A stretch of 18,166 bases of DNA from a bacterium (lineage in GTDB: Bacteria > Hydrogenedentota > Hydrogenedentia > Hydrogenedentiales > SLHB01). This document shows, one piece after another, positions 7,413 to 14,057 of this stretch. The position numbers and the translations under genes are program-made. The notes under the pieces are model-generated. The model had not been told where the DNA came from. It made no database searches and was given only the letters and a program-made list of their open reading frames with translations. The DNA is taken from positions 1 to 18,166 of the forward strand of contig JAAEQP010001303.1 in the NCBI GenBank assembly GCA_024231375.1, in the 5' to 3' direction. Each line of letters starts with the position of its first letter. The stretch's first letter is position 1.

Positions 7413-9077
7413 GTGAGTACGGACAACGCTGTTATCGACTACCATCTTGCGACGAAGCACCATCATCACCGGTATGCCAATTCGTTGGGCTACCTGGATT
7501 GGGCCAATCAACCCAACCCCTTCCGCCGGTACGAGGATGCCCCGGTGCTTCCTCTGCCTCTTGTGGCGGAGGACGACTCACCTCCCTTCGAGCAGGTGTA
7601 CGTGCCGGGTTCCGTGTCGCCGCTGCCGGCGGGTCGCGACGTCATCGCTCGATTCCTTGAGCATTCGTTGGCCCTGTCGGCTTGGAAGGAGTACCAAGGC
7701 GAGCGGTGGGCGCTTCGCTGCAACCCGTCGAGCGGCAATCTCCACCCCACGGAAGGCTATATCGTGGCGGGACCCGTCGCGGAACTGTCCGACACGCCAG
7801 CCGTGTACCACTACGCGCCGGCCGATCATGCCCTTGAGCAGCGCACGGTGTTCTTGGCTGAAACCTGGCAGGCCTTGAGCCATGGGTTCCCGGAAGGGAC
7901 CTTCTTCGCGGGATTGACATCGATTCATTGGCGAGAGGCGTGGAAGTACGGCGAACGCGCGTACCGCTACTGCCAGCACGATGTGGGGCATGCACTCGCC
8001 GCGTACGCCTACGCCGCTGCCATGACGGGGTGGTGCGTGGTGCATCTGGAGGGCCTGGGCGACGCCGACGTTGGGCGGCTGCTGGGAGTCCGCATGGATG
8101 ATGAACCGCCACCGCCCCTCAACCACAGTCCCGAACCTGAGCATCCCGACCTGATCGTCGCGGTGGTTCCAGCGCAACCGGCCCACGCCGTCCCGCGTAC
8201 GCTCTCGGCGAACCCGGTCCGCGCCATCGCGGAAGGTGTCTGGAACGGCGCGCCCAACCGGCTCAGTGGCGGACATGTCGAGTGGCCCGTCATCGACCGC
8301 GCCGCACGGGCCGCGGGGAAGGATCGCATGGAGTTGGCGCCTGCAGGATGTTCGGGTGCATCGTCCGCGGGCGAGCCGGAGTGTGGGAAAACGGCCCGAG
8401 GAATCGTCTTGCAGCGCCGGAGCGCGGCGGCCATGGATGCGTCGGCGCAAATTTCGCGGGACACCTTCTACCGCATGCTGAGTCGCCTGATGCCGGACCG
8501 GACATGCGTCCCATGGGATTCGCTTGCGCCACCGACGGCTGTCCATGCCATGTTGTTCGTGCATCGGGTGGACGGTCTGGCGCCTGGTCTGTACATCCTG
8601 GTTCGCGACCCGGCGGCCAAAGGGGGCCTGCGCCACGCCATGCGCAAGTCCTTTGACTGGGCGCGGCCCGAGGGATGCCCCGACGCGCTGCCGCTGTACC
8701 GGCTCGAACGGGGCCGGTGCGACCGGTCGGCTGGGCATCTGAGTTGCGGTCAGGCCATTGCCGCCGACGGTGTGTTCAGTGTGGGGTTCCTCGCCCGGTT
8801 CGAACCGCTGATCGCCAAACACGGCCCGTGGTTCTACCGCAGGTTGTTCTGGGAAGCCGGTATGGCGGGTCAGGTCCTGTATCTTGAGGCCGAAGCGGCC
8901 GGGTTAGGCGGCACGGGCATAGGGTGCTACTTCGACAACCCCGTGCACGACGTCCTCGGCATCCGGGACCTTGCGTTCCAGTCGCTCTATCACTTCACGG
9001 TGGGGCGGCCCGTCGTGGATGCGCGGCTGACGACGTTGCCGCCGTACGCCGAGCCGCGGCAGGAGGGGCGGGGTTGA
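7413..9077 (+). CDS. SagB/ThcOx-type dehydrogenase with two nitroreductase domains
   Basis: This protein of 554 residues contains two nitroreductase-fold domains in tandem. The first carries TKHHHHRYANSLG near the N-terminus, LRCNPSSGNLHPTEGYIV (N104 to P112 region, FMN-binding) and WKYGERAYRYCQHDVGHA at 177-194, all hallmarks of the SagB-type family. The second begins at about residue 328 with IVLQRRSAAAMD (R335-R336-S337), the usual nitroreductase Arg/Ser FMN loop, and ends with LEAEAAGLGGTGIGCYFD. In RiPP clusters such enzymes oxidise azolines to azoles with FMN. Here no YcaO cyclodehydratase, precursor peptide or transporter lies nearby, so the substrate is unknown. I chose the GTG at 7413 because GGGGAG at 7402-7407 precedes it by 5 bases; an in-frame GTG at 7383 lacks a site. 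The preceding lipoprotein gene ends 85 bases upstream. TTGACG at 7363-7368 hints at a promoter but no good -10 box was found. Confidence 0.85.
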   Translation: MSTDNAVIDYHLATKHHHHRYANSLGYLDWANQPNPFRRYEDAPVLPLPLVAEDDSPPFEQVYVPGSVSPLPAGRDVIARFLEHSLALSAWKEYQGERWALRCNPSSGNLHPTEGYIVAGPVAELSDTPAVYHYAPADHALEQRTVFLAETWQALSHGFPEGTFFAGLTSIHWREAWKYGERAYRYCQHDVGHALAAYAYAAAMTGWCVVHLEGLGDADVGRLLGVRMDDEPPPPLNHSPEPEHPDLIVAVVPAQPAHAVPRTLSANPVRAIAEGVWNGAPNRLSGGHVEWPVIDRAARAAGKDRMELAPAGCSGASSAGEPECGKTARGIVLQRRSAAAMDASAQISRDTFYRMLSRLMPDRTCVPWDSLAPPTAVHAMLFVHRVDGLAPGLYILVRDPAAKGGLRHAMRKSFDWARPEGCPDALPLYRLERGRCDRSAGHLSCGQAIAADGVFSVGFLARFEPLIAKHGPWFYRRLFWEAGMAGQVLYLEAEAAGLGGTGIGCYFDNPVHDVLGIRDLAFQSLYHFTVGRPVVDARLTTLPPYAEPRQEGRG

Positions 9078-9098
9078 GTTGACTCAACCGTCAACCCC
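9070..9098. promoter_or_regulatory. Overlapping inverted repeats upstream of metF (operator or hairpin)
   Basis: Two alternative symmetries share half-sites. GGTTGAGT at 9072-9079 and ACTCAACC at 9082-9089 form an 8-base perfect palindrome with a two-base centre. GGGGTTGA at 9070-9077 and TCAACCCC at 9091-9098 are a second perfect 8-base pair. The cluster overlaps the stop codon of the SagB-like gene and touches the metF -35 box. No T-run follows, so it fits an operator for a dimeric regulator at least as well as a terminator. Confidence 0.6.
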
Positions 9099-9127
9099 TT
9101 GAAGGCAAGGGAGTTGGATTGTACAAT
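9099..9127 (+). promoter_or_regulatory. Sigma70-like promoter of metF
   Basis: TTGAAG at 9099-9104 and TACAAT at 9122-9127 are separated by exactly 17 bases. The predicted transcription start near 9134 leaves a leader of about 50 bases before the ATG at 9187. Confidence 0.75.
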
Positions 9128-9186
9128 GGCGAGCGCGTTGTTGAATGGCATGTGCGGGCCCGATTCGGCCCCAACCACGATTGGAT

Positions 9187-10086
9187 ATGCGCCGCGTGAA
9201 ACTTGCTGAACTGTACGCGCCCGGCCAGTTCGGGCTGTCCTTTGAACTGTACCCGCCGAAAACCGAGGCCGGCATTGAGGCCCTCTTCGATCACTTGAAG
9301 GAACTGGTCGGATTCGGTCCTTCGTGCGTCACGTGTACGTACGGTGCGGGCGGTTCTTCGAGCACGAAAACGCTCGACATTCTCCTGCGCGTCAAACGCG
9401 AGTTCGACTTGCCCGTCACTGCCCACCTTACATGCGGCGGGTCCACGAAGGACGAGTTACGCGCCCACTTGCGGGCGGCACGCGACGGCGGCGTGCCGTA
9501 CATCATGGCTCTGCGCGGCGACCCGCCTCGAGGAGAGGACACGTTCACGCCGGTCGAAGGCGGTCTCGCACACGCCAATGAACTTGTTGAGCTTGTCCGG
9601 GCGGAGTTTCCCAACTTCGGCATTGCCGTGGCCGGGTATCCCGAAACCCATCCGGAAGCCCCCAACCGGCAGGTGGACCTGGAAAACCTGAAGCGCAAAG
9701 TGGACGCGGGCGCGGATGTCGTCATTACCCAGTTGTTCTTCGACAACAACGATTTCTTCCGGTTCCGCGACCGGTGCCAGGACCTAGGCATTGACGTGCC
9801 CATCATTCCCGGTATTCTTCCTGTCACGAATCTGGCCCAGATTCAGCGGTTCACGTCGATGTGCGGCGCCTACATCCCGGGCCCGTTGCTGCGCCGGCTC
9901 GAAGCCCACAAGGGCAACGCCCAAGGCCAGTTCGACGTGGGTGTGTATCACGCTACCCGGCAGGTGGAAGAACTCGTCACCTCGGGTGGATGCCGCGGCG
10001 TTCATTTCTACGTGCTGAACAAGTCCCGCGCCGCCGCCACCATCCTCCGCGCGCTCACGTTGCCGCCCGAGCCCCAAGGGGACTGA
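9187..10086 (+). CDS. metF: 5,10-methylenetetrahydrofolate reductase
   Basis: The enzyme reduces 5,10-methylene-THF to 5-methyl-THF with FAD and NAD(P)H, supplying the methyl group for methionine synthesis in the cytoplasm. The 299-residue protein is a full-length bacterial MetF TIM barrel. SFELYPPKT carries E20, matching the catalytic Glu28 of E. coli MetF. TYGAGGS is at 51-57, and LRGDPP at 109-114 has D112, matching Asp120. AGYPETHPEAP, TQLFFDN (Q182, matching Gln183) and PGILP complete the signature. I chose the ATG at 9187. The in-frame ATG at 9145 would leave a leader of only about 11 bases after the predicted transcription start, and MACAGPIRPQPRLD is unlike any MetF N-terminus. No strong ribosome binding site is visible (GATTGGAT just upstream is weak). 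No other folate or methionine gene is in the window. The palindromes at 9070-9098 suggest dedicated regulation. Confidence 0.95.
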   Translation: MRRVKLAELYAPGQFGLSFELYPPKTEAGIEALFDHLKELVGFGPSCVTCTYGAGGSSSTKTLDILLRVKREFDLPVTAHLTCGGSTKDELRAHLRAARDGGVPYIMALRGDPPRGEDTFTPVEGGLAHANELVELVRAEFPNFGIAVAGYPETHPEAPNRQVDLENLKRKVDAGADVVITQLFFDNNDFFRFRDRCQDLGIDVPIIPGILPVTNLAQIQRFTSMCGAYIPGPLLRRLEAHKGNAQGQFDVGVYHATRQVEELVTSGGCRGVHFYVLNKSRAAATILRALTLPPEPQGD

Positions 10087-10143
10087 GGCTGTCGCGTGTC
10101 ACGGTGTGGCATCATCGCAAGCAAGTAGAGGCAACCGCCCTTC

Positions 10144-10228
10144 CCGTCATCCTGAGCAACGCGAAGGATCTCGTTCACCCAGCAACTATTCTGGAGTGCG
10201 AGATGCTTCGCGTTGCTCAGCATGACGG
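10144..10228. repeat. REP-like long hairpin (30-base arms)
   Basis: The left arm at 10144-10173 and the right arm at 10199-10228 are inverted copies matching at 28 of 30 positions, around a 25-base loop. The core is CCGTCATCCTGAGCAACGCG. The hairpin starts 58 bases after the metF stop, so it could act as a transcription barrier or protect the 3' end of the mRNA; this role is inferred. Confidence 0.85.
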
Positions 10229-10262
10229 AGTGGTCGTGTTCCCGTGTCCCGCACATACCCTC

Positions 10263-10350
10263 CGCGTCATCCCGAGCGTCAGCGAAGAACCTTGGCTCCA
10301 AGCACATTCGCTGGTCGAATGAGATTCTTCACTTCGTTCAGAATGGCGCG
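10263..10350. repeat. REP-like imperfect hairpin, second unit
   Basis: The left arm at 10263-10293 (CGCGTCATCCCGAGCG...GCGAAGAACC) and the right arm at 10318-10350 are imperfect inverted copies of the same unit as at 10144. They are more diverged, with substitutions and small indels. Confidence 0.7.
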
Positions 10351-10384
10351 ATGGTCGTCTCCTCCCGGCGTGAACGCACGCACG

Positions 10385-10415
10385 CCGTCATCCTGAGCAG
10401 CAGCGAAGGATCTCG
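10385..10415 (+). repeat. REP-like half unit
   Basis: CCGTCATCCTGAGCAGCAGC followed by GAAGGATCTCG matches the left arm at 10144-10173. No matching right arm is found before the next gene. Confidence 0.7.
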
Positions 10416-10494
10416 TTTGCCCGACAGATGGCCTTCACGCCCAGCACCCGGACGAGAACGCATTCGTCATCTGGCCTTCCGGGCACCGACCTGC

Positions 10495-10500
10495 TACCAT
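10495..10500 (+). promoter_or_regulatory. Putative -10 box (TACCAT) for the small membrane protein pair
   Basis: TACCAT lies 37 bases before the ATG at 10538 and fits the TACNAT pattern seen upstream of other genes here. The -35 region (TGGCCT at 10472-10477, 17-base spacer) is weak. Confidence 0.35.
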
Positions 10501-10537
10501 AGCCGCACAGCATGACATTCTTACGGAGGGCAGGAGC

Positions 10538-10945
10538 ATGAGTCAGACCGGGCAGCACGAATCAGTTGAATCCAACTGGTTTGGTCGAAAGAAGCCCGAA
10601 CTCGTCAAGCCGCTGTTCAGGGTTCACAGTAGCGTCTTTCTTGTCTGGAGCGTGGGCATGGGTTTCGGAACGTGGATCTCCGGAGGGGTATTTGGGACCT
10701 GCCTCGCTCTGGCCGCGGTGGCGGCATGCGTAGCCTTGGCGATCGGCGGCCGCGATTATGGCACTGTCAACGTGGCGCCCTTCTTCTGTCTCTTGTCCAC
10801 TCTCACATTCGTGGCAACCAATGGCGGCATGGCGTTGTTCATAGCAGGCCTCACGGGCAGCGTTGCCGCGCACGTGATCGCATCGCACCGCGTGGAAGCC
10901 ACACTCAGGCAGTACGAGGAAGCGGCCGCGAATGACCACGAATAG
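10538..10945 (+). CDS. Small four-helix membrane protein, tandem paralogue A
   Basis: I do not recognise a named family. The 135-residue protein has a polar N-terminus of about 30 residues, including PELVKPLFR at 20-28. Four hydrophobic segments follow at about 32-49, 51-70, 77-93 and 98-115, and then a charged tail, HRVEATLRQYEEAAANDHE. It is therefore an inner-membrane protein with both ends probably on the same side. GGAGGG at 10525-10530 sits 7 bases before the ATG. The next gene encodes a paralogue that aligns over the whole length without gaps, with about 50 identities in 135 positions counted by eye. The region around the ribosome binding site and first codons (ACGGAGG ... GCATGAGTCA) is also duplicated. 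Function is unknown. Confidence 0.75.
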   Translation: MSQTGQHESVESNWFGRKKPELVKPLFRVHSSVFLVWSVGMGFGTWISGGVFGTCLALAAVAACVALAIGGRDYGTVNVAPFFCLLSTLTFVATNGGMALFIAGLTGSVAAHVIASHRVEATLRQYEEAAANDHE

Positions 10946-10966
10946 GCACTCACGGAGGATAGGGGC

Positions 10967-11377
10967 ATGAGTCAAAGTGGAGAACCGACATCGGTGCTGG
11001 CGCGCTGGCAACGTTGGCAATCCCCCGAGCTTCCCAAGCTCTTCTTCAGAACAAACGATAGCCTGTTCATCGTGGTGGTCCTTTGCATCATCGTTGGTGG
11101 AGAAGTCCCGTGGGCTCGTGCAGCCATCTTCCTAGATGTCGCAGCCTTGGCCTGCTGCCTGGCGCTGGTGATCGGCGGGCGACGAGTCAACACGGTTGCG
11201 CTTGCCTTGTTCTGGTGCCTTTTCTTCATAGCTCTCTGTACCTTCCAGGAGCGCGCTACCGTCGAACTAATCGCGGGCGTTGTGGTGAGCGTGGCCGCAT
11301 ACTGCATCGCGTGGCATCGCGTCGAGCTTGGCTTGAAGCAGCGCCGGGAAGAAGGCAAGAATCTCGACCCGCATTAG
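10967..11377 (+). CDS. Small four-helix membrane protein, tandem paralogue B
   Basis: This 136-residue protein is the second member of the tandem pair and has the same plan. MSQSGEPTSV at the start mirrors MSQTGQHESV. PELPKLFFR at 20-28 precedes four hydrophobic segments, with LVIGGR at 67-72 matching LAIGGR in paralogue A. HRVELGLKQRREE at 117-129 begins the charged tail. HRVE and the IGGR loop are the best conserved points and may mark a functional surface. GGAGG at 10954-10958 is 8 bases before the ATG, and only 21 bases separate it from paralogue A, so both should be on one transcript. No known family was recognised. Confidence 0.75.
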   Translation: MSQSGEPTSVLARWQRWQSPELPKLFFRTNDSLFIVVVLCIIVGGEVPWARAAIFLDVAALACCLALVIGGRRVNTVALALFWCLFFIALCTFQERATVELIAGVVVSVAAYCIAWHRVELGLKQRREEGKNLDPH

Positions 11378-11398
11378 TGGAGATTCGAGCGAAACCGG

Positions 11399-11419
11399 GG
11401 TCCCCGCTCTCGCGGGACC
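11399..11419. repeat. Hairpin after the small membrane protein pair
   Basis: GGTCCCCGC at 11399-11407 can pair with GCGGGACC at 11412-11419, with one bulged C and a loop of about four bases. It lies 22 bases after the stop codon and could slow transcription, but no T-run follows. Confidence 0.45.
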
Positions 11420-11472
11420 TGTACCAAGCGAGCGAGTCCCCGTGCGAGACGGGACTGTGGGGTTGTTGAAGA
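11412..11472. repeat. Dispersed repeat, copy 1 (related copy at 18004-18067)
   Basis: GCGGGACCTGTACCAAGCG at 11412-11430 matches 18004-18022 at 18 of 19 positions. The similarity resumes at ACTGTGGG and continues into TGTTGAAG here against TGTTAAGG there. The middle differs: the downstream copy carries a short hairpin. Confidence 0.7.
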
Positions 11473-11606
11473 AGTCTCGGCCCTGGCGCGGAGCCCGCGA
11501 TGAGCGGGGGACAGCCACCCATTGTTGCCCTAAGAAGGCCAATAATGGGACGTAAGAACTTGGCAGTCCCCGTTTGTCGCTCCTGTTCTGGTGGGCATGT
11601 GACTTT

Positions 11607-11633
11607 TTCAACGGCTCCACTGGAGCTGTTGAA
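11607..11633. repeat. Compact hairpin
   Basis: TTCAACGGCTCCA at 11607-11619 and TGGAGCTGTTGAA at 11621-11633 are inverted copies matching at 12 of 13 positions around one base. It carries the same TTCAAC/GTTGAA motif as the inverted ends at 11462 and 11824. Confidence 0.75.
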
Positions 11634-11797
11634 GAACTCGCACTCATTCACGCTTCGGCCGGCCGCAGTCCGGCGCCTCATGTGCAGCGCTATCAGAGAA
11701 CGCCGAGAACAGGAGCGAAAGCGCCGGGACTGACCCCAGCGGAGTCCGCCGTAGGCGGACGAAGACGGGTCTGTCCCTGCCTTTTCGCGGGCTTCGC
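11626..11797 (-). repeat. Dispersed repeat, copy 2 (inverted relative to 54-214)
   Basis: The reverse complement of this stretch matches 54-214 over its length. The inner palindrome is kept, with GGGACTGACCC at 11726-11736 against GGGTCTGTCCC at 11767-11777. Here the palindrome encloses a second hairpin, GTCCGCC-GTA-GGCGGAC at 11744-11760, which is absent from copy 1. A hairpin of nearly the same sequence (GTCCGC...GCGGAC) occurs at 18025-18041. Confidence 0.85.
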
Positions 11798-11876
11798 AAA
11801 CAACTTGCGGACTTCTTCAACAGCCCCGCTGCCCCCCCTTTGTGGTCGCTACCGTGAGTCAAACCACCCACGCCCC

Positions 11877-11906
11877 TTGCCCTCGAATGCCCCTTGGCGA
11901 TACGAT
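11877..11906 (+). promoter_or_regulatory. Sigma70-like promoter of the GT-C-like gene pair
   Basis: TTGCCC at 11877-11882 and TACGAT at 11901-11906 are 18 bases apart. Predicted transcription from near 11913 gives a leader of about 30 bases to the ATG at 11943 and excludes any start further upstream. Confidence 0.6.
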
Positions 11907-11942
11907 GGTCGTGCGGCGAAACGGGGCAACCGGGGGACACCC

Positions 11943-14057
11943 ATGTCACTGCTCGATCCGATCAAGGAAGTCCGGCCCGTTCCCATGGTGGGCGATGTCG
12001 TGAAGATCCAGGCGGTCGTCGTCATCGCACTGCTCATCCTTCTGTTCCTGACCGTCATCTCCGCGCCGGACCATGCGGTACTCGCGGGCGGCCTCCTTGG
12101 CGCGCGCGGCGTGTGGGTTGTCAGTCTGATGATCGTGCTCGTGGCGGTGCAGTACTGCGCCGTCCGCGGATCGCGGCTGTGTGCGCAGACGGGCCGACCG
12201 TCTAGCGATCGCTGGGCCGCGTTCGCGTATCTCCTCGTGTTTCTTGTGTTGGTCAACGTGTTCGTGGCCTTTCTGCGCGGACCCCACGCGCCGGGGATGG
12301 TCATCGGCCACGATCAGCCGCAATACTACGCCTACCTCCATTCATGGGTCTTCGACCGGGACCACAACTTCGAGAACGAATACGCCGCCATTCCCGGCAT
12401 CACGAAGATGATGCACGAGGTCCACCCCGACGATCTGGGCCACAACGTTGCGCCCGTGGGCACGCCCCTGCTGTGGGCTCCGTTCTACCTGGCTGGACAC
12501 GGCGCAACCCTGGCGCTCAGGTCCGCGGGACTCAACGCACCCGCGGACGGGCTCTCGGGGCCGTATGCCGCCGCGGCCGCGTTCGGCAGTCTGTTCATGG
12601 CGTGGATGGGGGCGCTATTGGTCCACGGCACCTTGCGTCGCTGGTTCTCATGCGGGACGGCGCTGGTCGTCACGCTGCTGGTGTGGCTGGCGACGCCGCT
12701 TCCCTGGTACCTCACCAACGAGCCGTGGATGTCGCATGGGGCCTCTTTCTTCGCTACGGCGCTTGTGGTGTATCTATGGCAACGATCGGACCCCGGCCGA
12801 AGCATCCGCGACTGGGCATTCCTCGGCGCGTCCATCGGACTCGCCATGCTCGTGCGACCAGCCCACGTAGGCCTCTTGGCCCTCGCACTGGTGGACGGGG
12901 TAGCAGCTCTCCGAGACCGACGTCCGAAAGCGGCCCTCGCGGGACTCTCCTTGTGCGTACTCGCGGCGCTCGCCGTCTTCGTTCCCCAGATTCTCACGTG
13001 GTGGCACCGGTCGGGGTTGGGTACGCCGCCCGGCAACCCCATGAATTGGACCCAACCCGCCGTAGTGTCCTTCCTGTTCTCGGCCTACCACGGGCTCTTC
13101 GCGTGGCACCCTGTCCTTCTGTTTGGATTCATAGGCGCGCCCTTCCTCTGGAAGCGTTCACGGAGCACGACGGTCGCCCTCGGCCTTGCTCTCGTTGCCG
13201 CCGTCTACCTGCGCGCATCCATCGGCAGCTGGTGGGGCGGCGCGTCCTTCGGTATGCGGCGCTTCATCGGCGTGCTACCCTTGGCGGCGCCCGGCTTGGC
13301 CGCCTTCGGGTGCTGGGTCGTGACCGTGGTGCGCAAACGCCCCGCCGTGCCCGTCGCGCTCTTCTCCGTAGGCTTTGTGCTTTGGAACATCCTGCTCATG
13401 TCGCAGTTTCGTCTGATGCAACTCCCGGCCGAACGGCCCGTGTCGTTTCGACGTGTATACGGCGCAGCCGGTGAAACCCTTCACGACTGGGTGGGCAACC
13501 CCGGGTCCTATCCCGCCAACCTGTGGTTTGCGGCACGCCATGGCGTGAGCCCGTCGCAATTCGATGTGGCCTGCGCGCCCATGCCGCATGACGGCAAGAT
13601 TGAGGCCGAAGGCACGGCGGTGCGCCCGTATCTCGGCGCGGGATGGGACGTACGCAGTGCGGCGGCAACAGCGAACGCATTCGGGTTCGTGGCCACGAAG
13701 ACGACCGCCACACTTCTGATTCCTCTGAGCGCGGGACGCGAGTACGACATGACCTTGGACCTGCGCGTCCCCCGAGGGTTTGACGAAGAGCAGTTCGTGA
13801 CCATCCGCCTCAACGGACACCGTGTGCATTCGGCCGTGATCGAGCCGCTGAAGAACAATTCCATCGCGTTTCGCGCCGATCATTCGCGTATGATCCGCGG
13901 AGCGAACGAGGTGGCACTGACATTCTCGAAGAAGGGCACCATGGGAACGCCGCTCCCCTATGGCATTCCTGTGGCTTCACGACGCGCGGGGCAAGTGACG
14001 GCATTGATATCGAGGGTCGCCGTGGCCCCCGCGCAACCTGAGGGAACCACCCAATGA
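11943..14057 (+). CDS. GT-C-like multi-pass membrane protein with C-terminal beta-rich domain, paralogue A
   Basis: The 704-residue protein has about ten hydrophobic helices (for example 23-40, 55-73 and 92-110) up to about residue 490. A soluble C-terminal domain of about 200 residues looks beta-rich, with strands such as ATLLIPLSAGREYDMTLDL. The large loop after the third helix holds GHDQPQYYAYLHSWVFDRD (D124) and NFENEY (E144, E146). This placement of an acidic motif in an early loop is that of GT-C glycosyltransferases of the ArnT/PMT type, which use polyprenyl-phosphate sugars. Other strong motifs are NEPWMSHGASFF, LVRPAH, FSAYHGLFAWHP and SWWGGASFGMRRF. The exact donor and acceptor are unknown, and the call is from layout and motif style. 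GGGGGA at 11932-11937 precedes the ATG at 11943. A longer in-frame reading from 11574 would run through a dispersed repeat and adds no matching sequence compared with the paralogue. Confidence 0.7.
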   Translation: MSLLDPIKEVRPVPMVGDVVKIQAVVVIALLILLFLTVISAPDHAVLAGGLLGARGVWVVSLMIVLVAVQYCAVRGSRLCAQTGRPSSDRWAAFAYLLVFLVLVNVFVAFLRGPHAPGMVIGHDQPQYYAYLHSWVFDRDHNFENEYAAIPGITKMMHEVHPDDLGHNVAPVGTPLLWAPFYLAGHGATLALRSAGLNAPADGLSGPYAAAAAFGSLFMAWMGALLVHGTLRRWFSCGTALVVTLLVWLATPLPWYLTNEPWMSHGASFFATALVVYLWQRSDPGRSIRDWAFLGASIGLAMLVRPAHVGLLALALVDGVAALRDRRPKAALAGLSLCVLAALAVFVPQILTWWHRSGLGTPPGNPMNWTQPAVVSFLFSAYHGLFAWHPVLLFGFIGAPFLWKRSRSTTVALGLALVAAVYLRASIGSWWGGASFGMRRFIGVLPLAAPGLAAFGCWVVTVVRKRPAVPVALFSVGFVLWNILLMSQFRLMQLPAERPVSFRRVYGAAGETLHDWVGNPGSYPANLWFAARHGVSPSQFDVACAPMPHDGKIEAEGTAVRPYLGAGWDVRSAAATANAFGFVATKTTATLLIPLSAGREYDMTLDLRVPRGFDEEQFVTIRLNGHRVHSAVIEPLKNNSIAFRADHSRMIRGANEVALTFSKKGTMGTPLPYGIPVASRRAGQVTALISRVAVAPAQPEGTTQ

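Larger units (their letters stand above)
10087..10537. other. Gene-free repeat block after metF
   Basis: These 451 bases hold no credible gene. They contain several copies of a REP-like unit built on GTCATCCTGAGC and GCGAAGGATCTCG, listed separately, and a weak promoter before the next gene. A few open frames cross the block, but they run through the palindromes and lack ribosome binding sites. Confidence 0.8.
11462..11824. mobile_element. Possible non-autonomous element bounded by 15-base inverted repeats
   Basis: GTTGTTGAAGAAGTC at 11462-11476 and GACTTCTTCAACAGC at 11810-11824 are inverted copies matching at 14 of 15 positions. They enclose 333 bases of noncoding, palindrome-rich sequence that includes the 172-base dispersed repeat. 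This resembles a MITE-like element, but no target-site duplication was confirmed and no transposase is in the window. Chance association of repeat fragments is the alternative. Confidence 0.3.
11378..11942. other. Gene-free, hairpin-rich region between the two membrane-protein operons
   Basis: These 565 bases lack a credible gene. An open frame in phase with the downstream GT-C-like gene begins at 11574, but it crosses the dispersed repeat and lies upstream of the predicted promoter, so it is not taken as coding. The region contains at least three hairpins, two dispersed repeats and a promoter, listed separately. Confidence 0.8.

Noticed and set aside
7578..8822. A 414-codon minus-strand open frame opposite the SagB-like gene
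   Set aside because: It lies wholly inside a gene with clear family motifs and has no recognisable domain.
7413..9077. A RiPP biosynthetic cluster around the SagB-like gene
   Set aside because: No cyclodehydratase, precursor peptide, protease or exporter was found among the neighbours.
9128..9186. A SAM or other riboswitch before metF
   Set aside because: The leader is only about 50 bases and contains no SAM-riboswitch-like multi-helix structure.
10144..10415. A CRISPR array
   Set aside because: The repeated units are palindromic, diverged, irregularly spaced and in both orientations, and no cas gene is near.
11574..11942. A 123-codon N-terminal extension of the GT-C-like protein
   Set aside because: It runs through a dispersed repeat, lies upstream of the predicted promoter, and has no counterpart in the downstream paralogue, which begins at the same protein position as the ATG at 11943.
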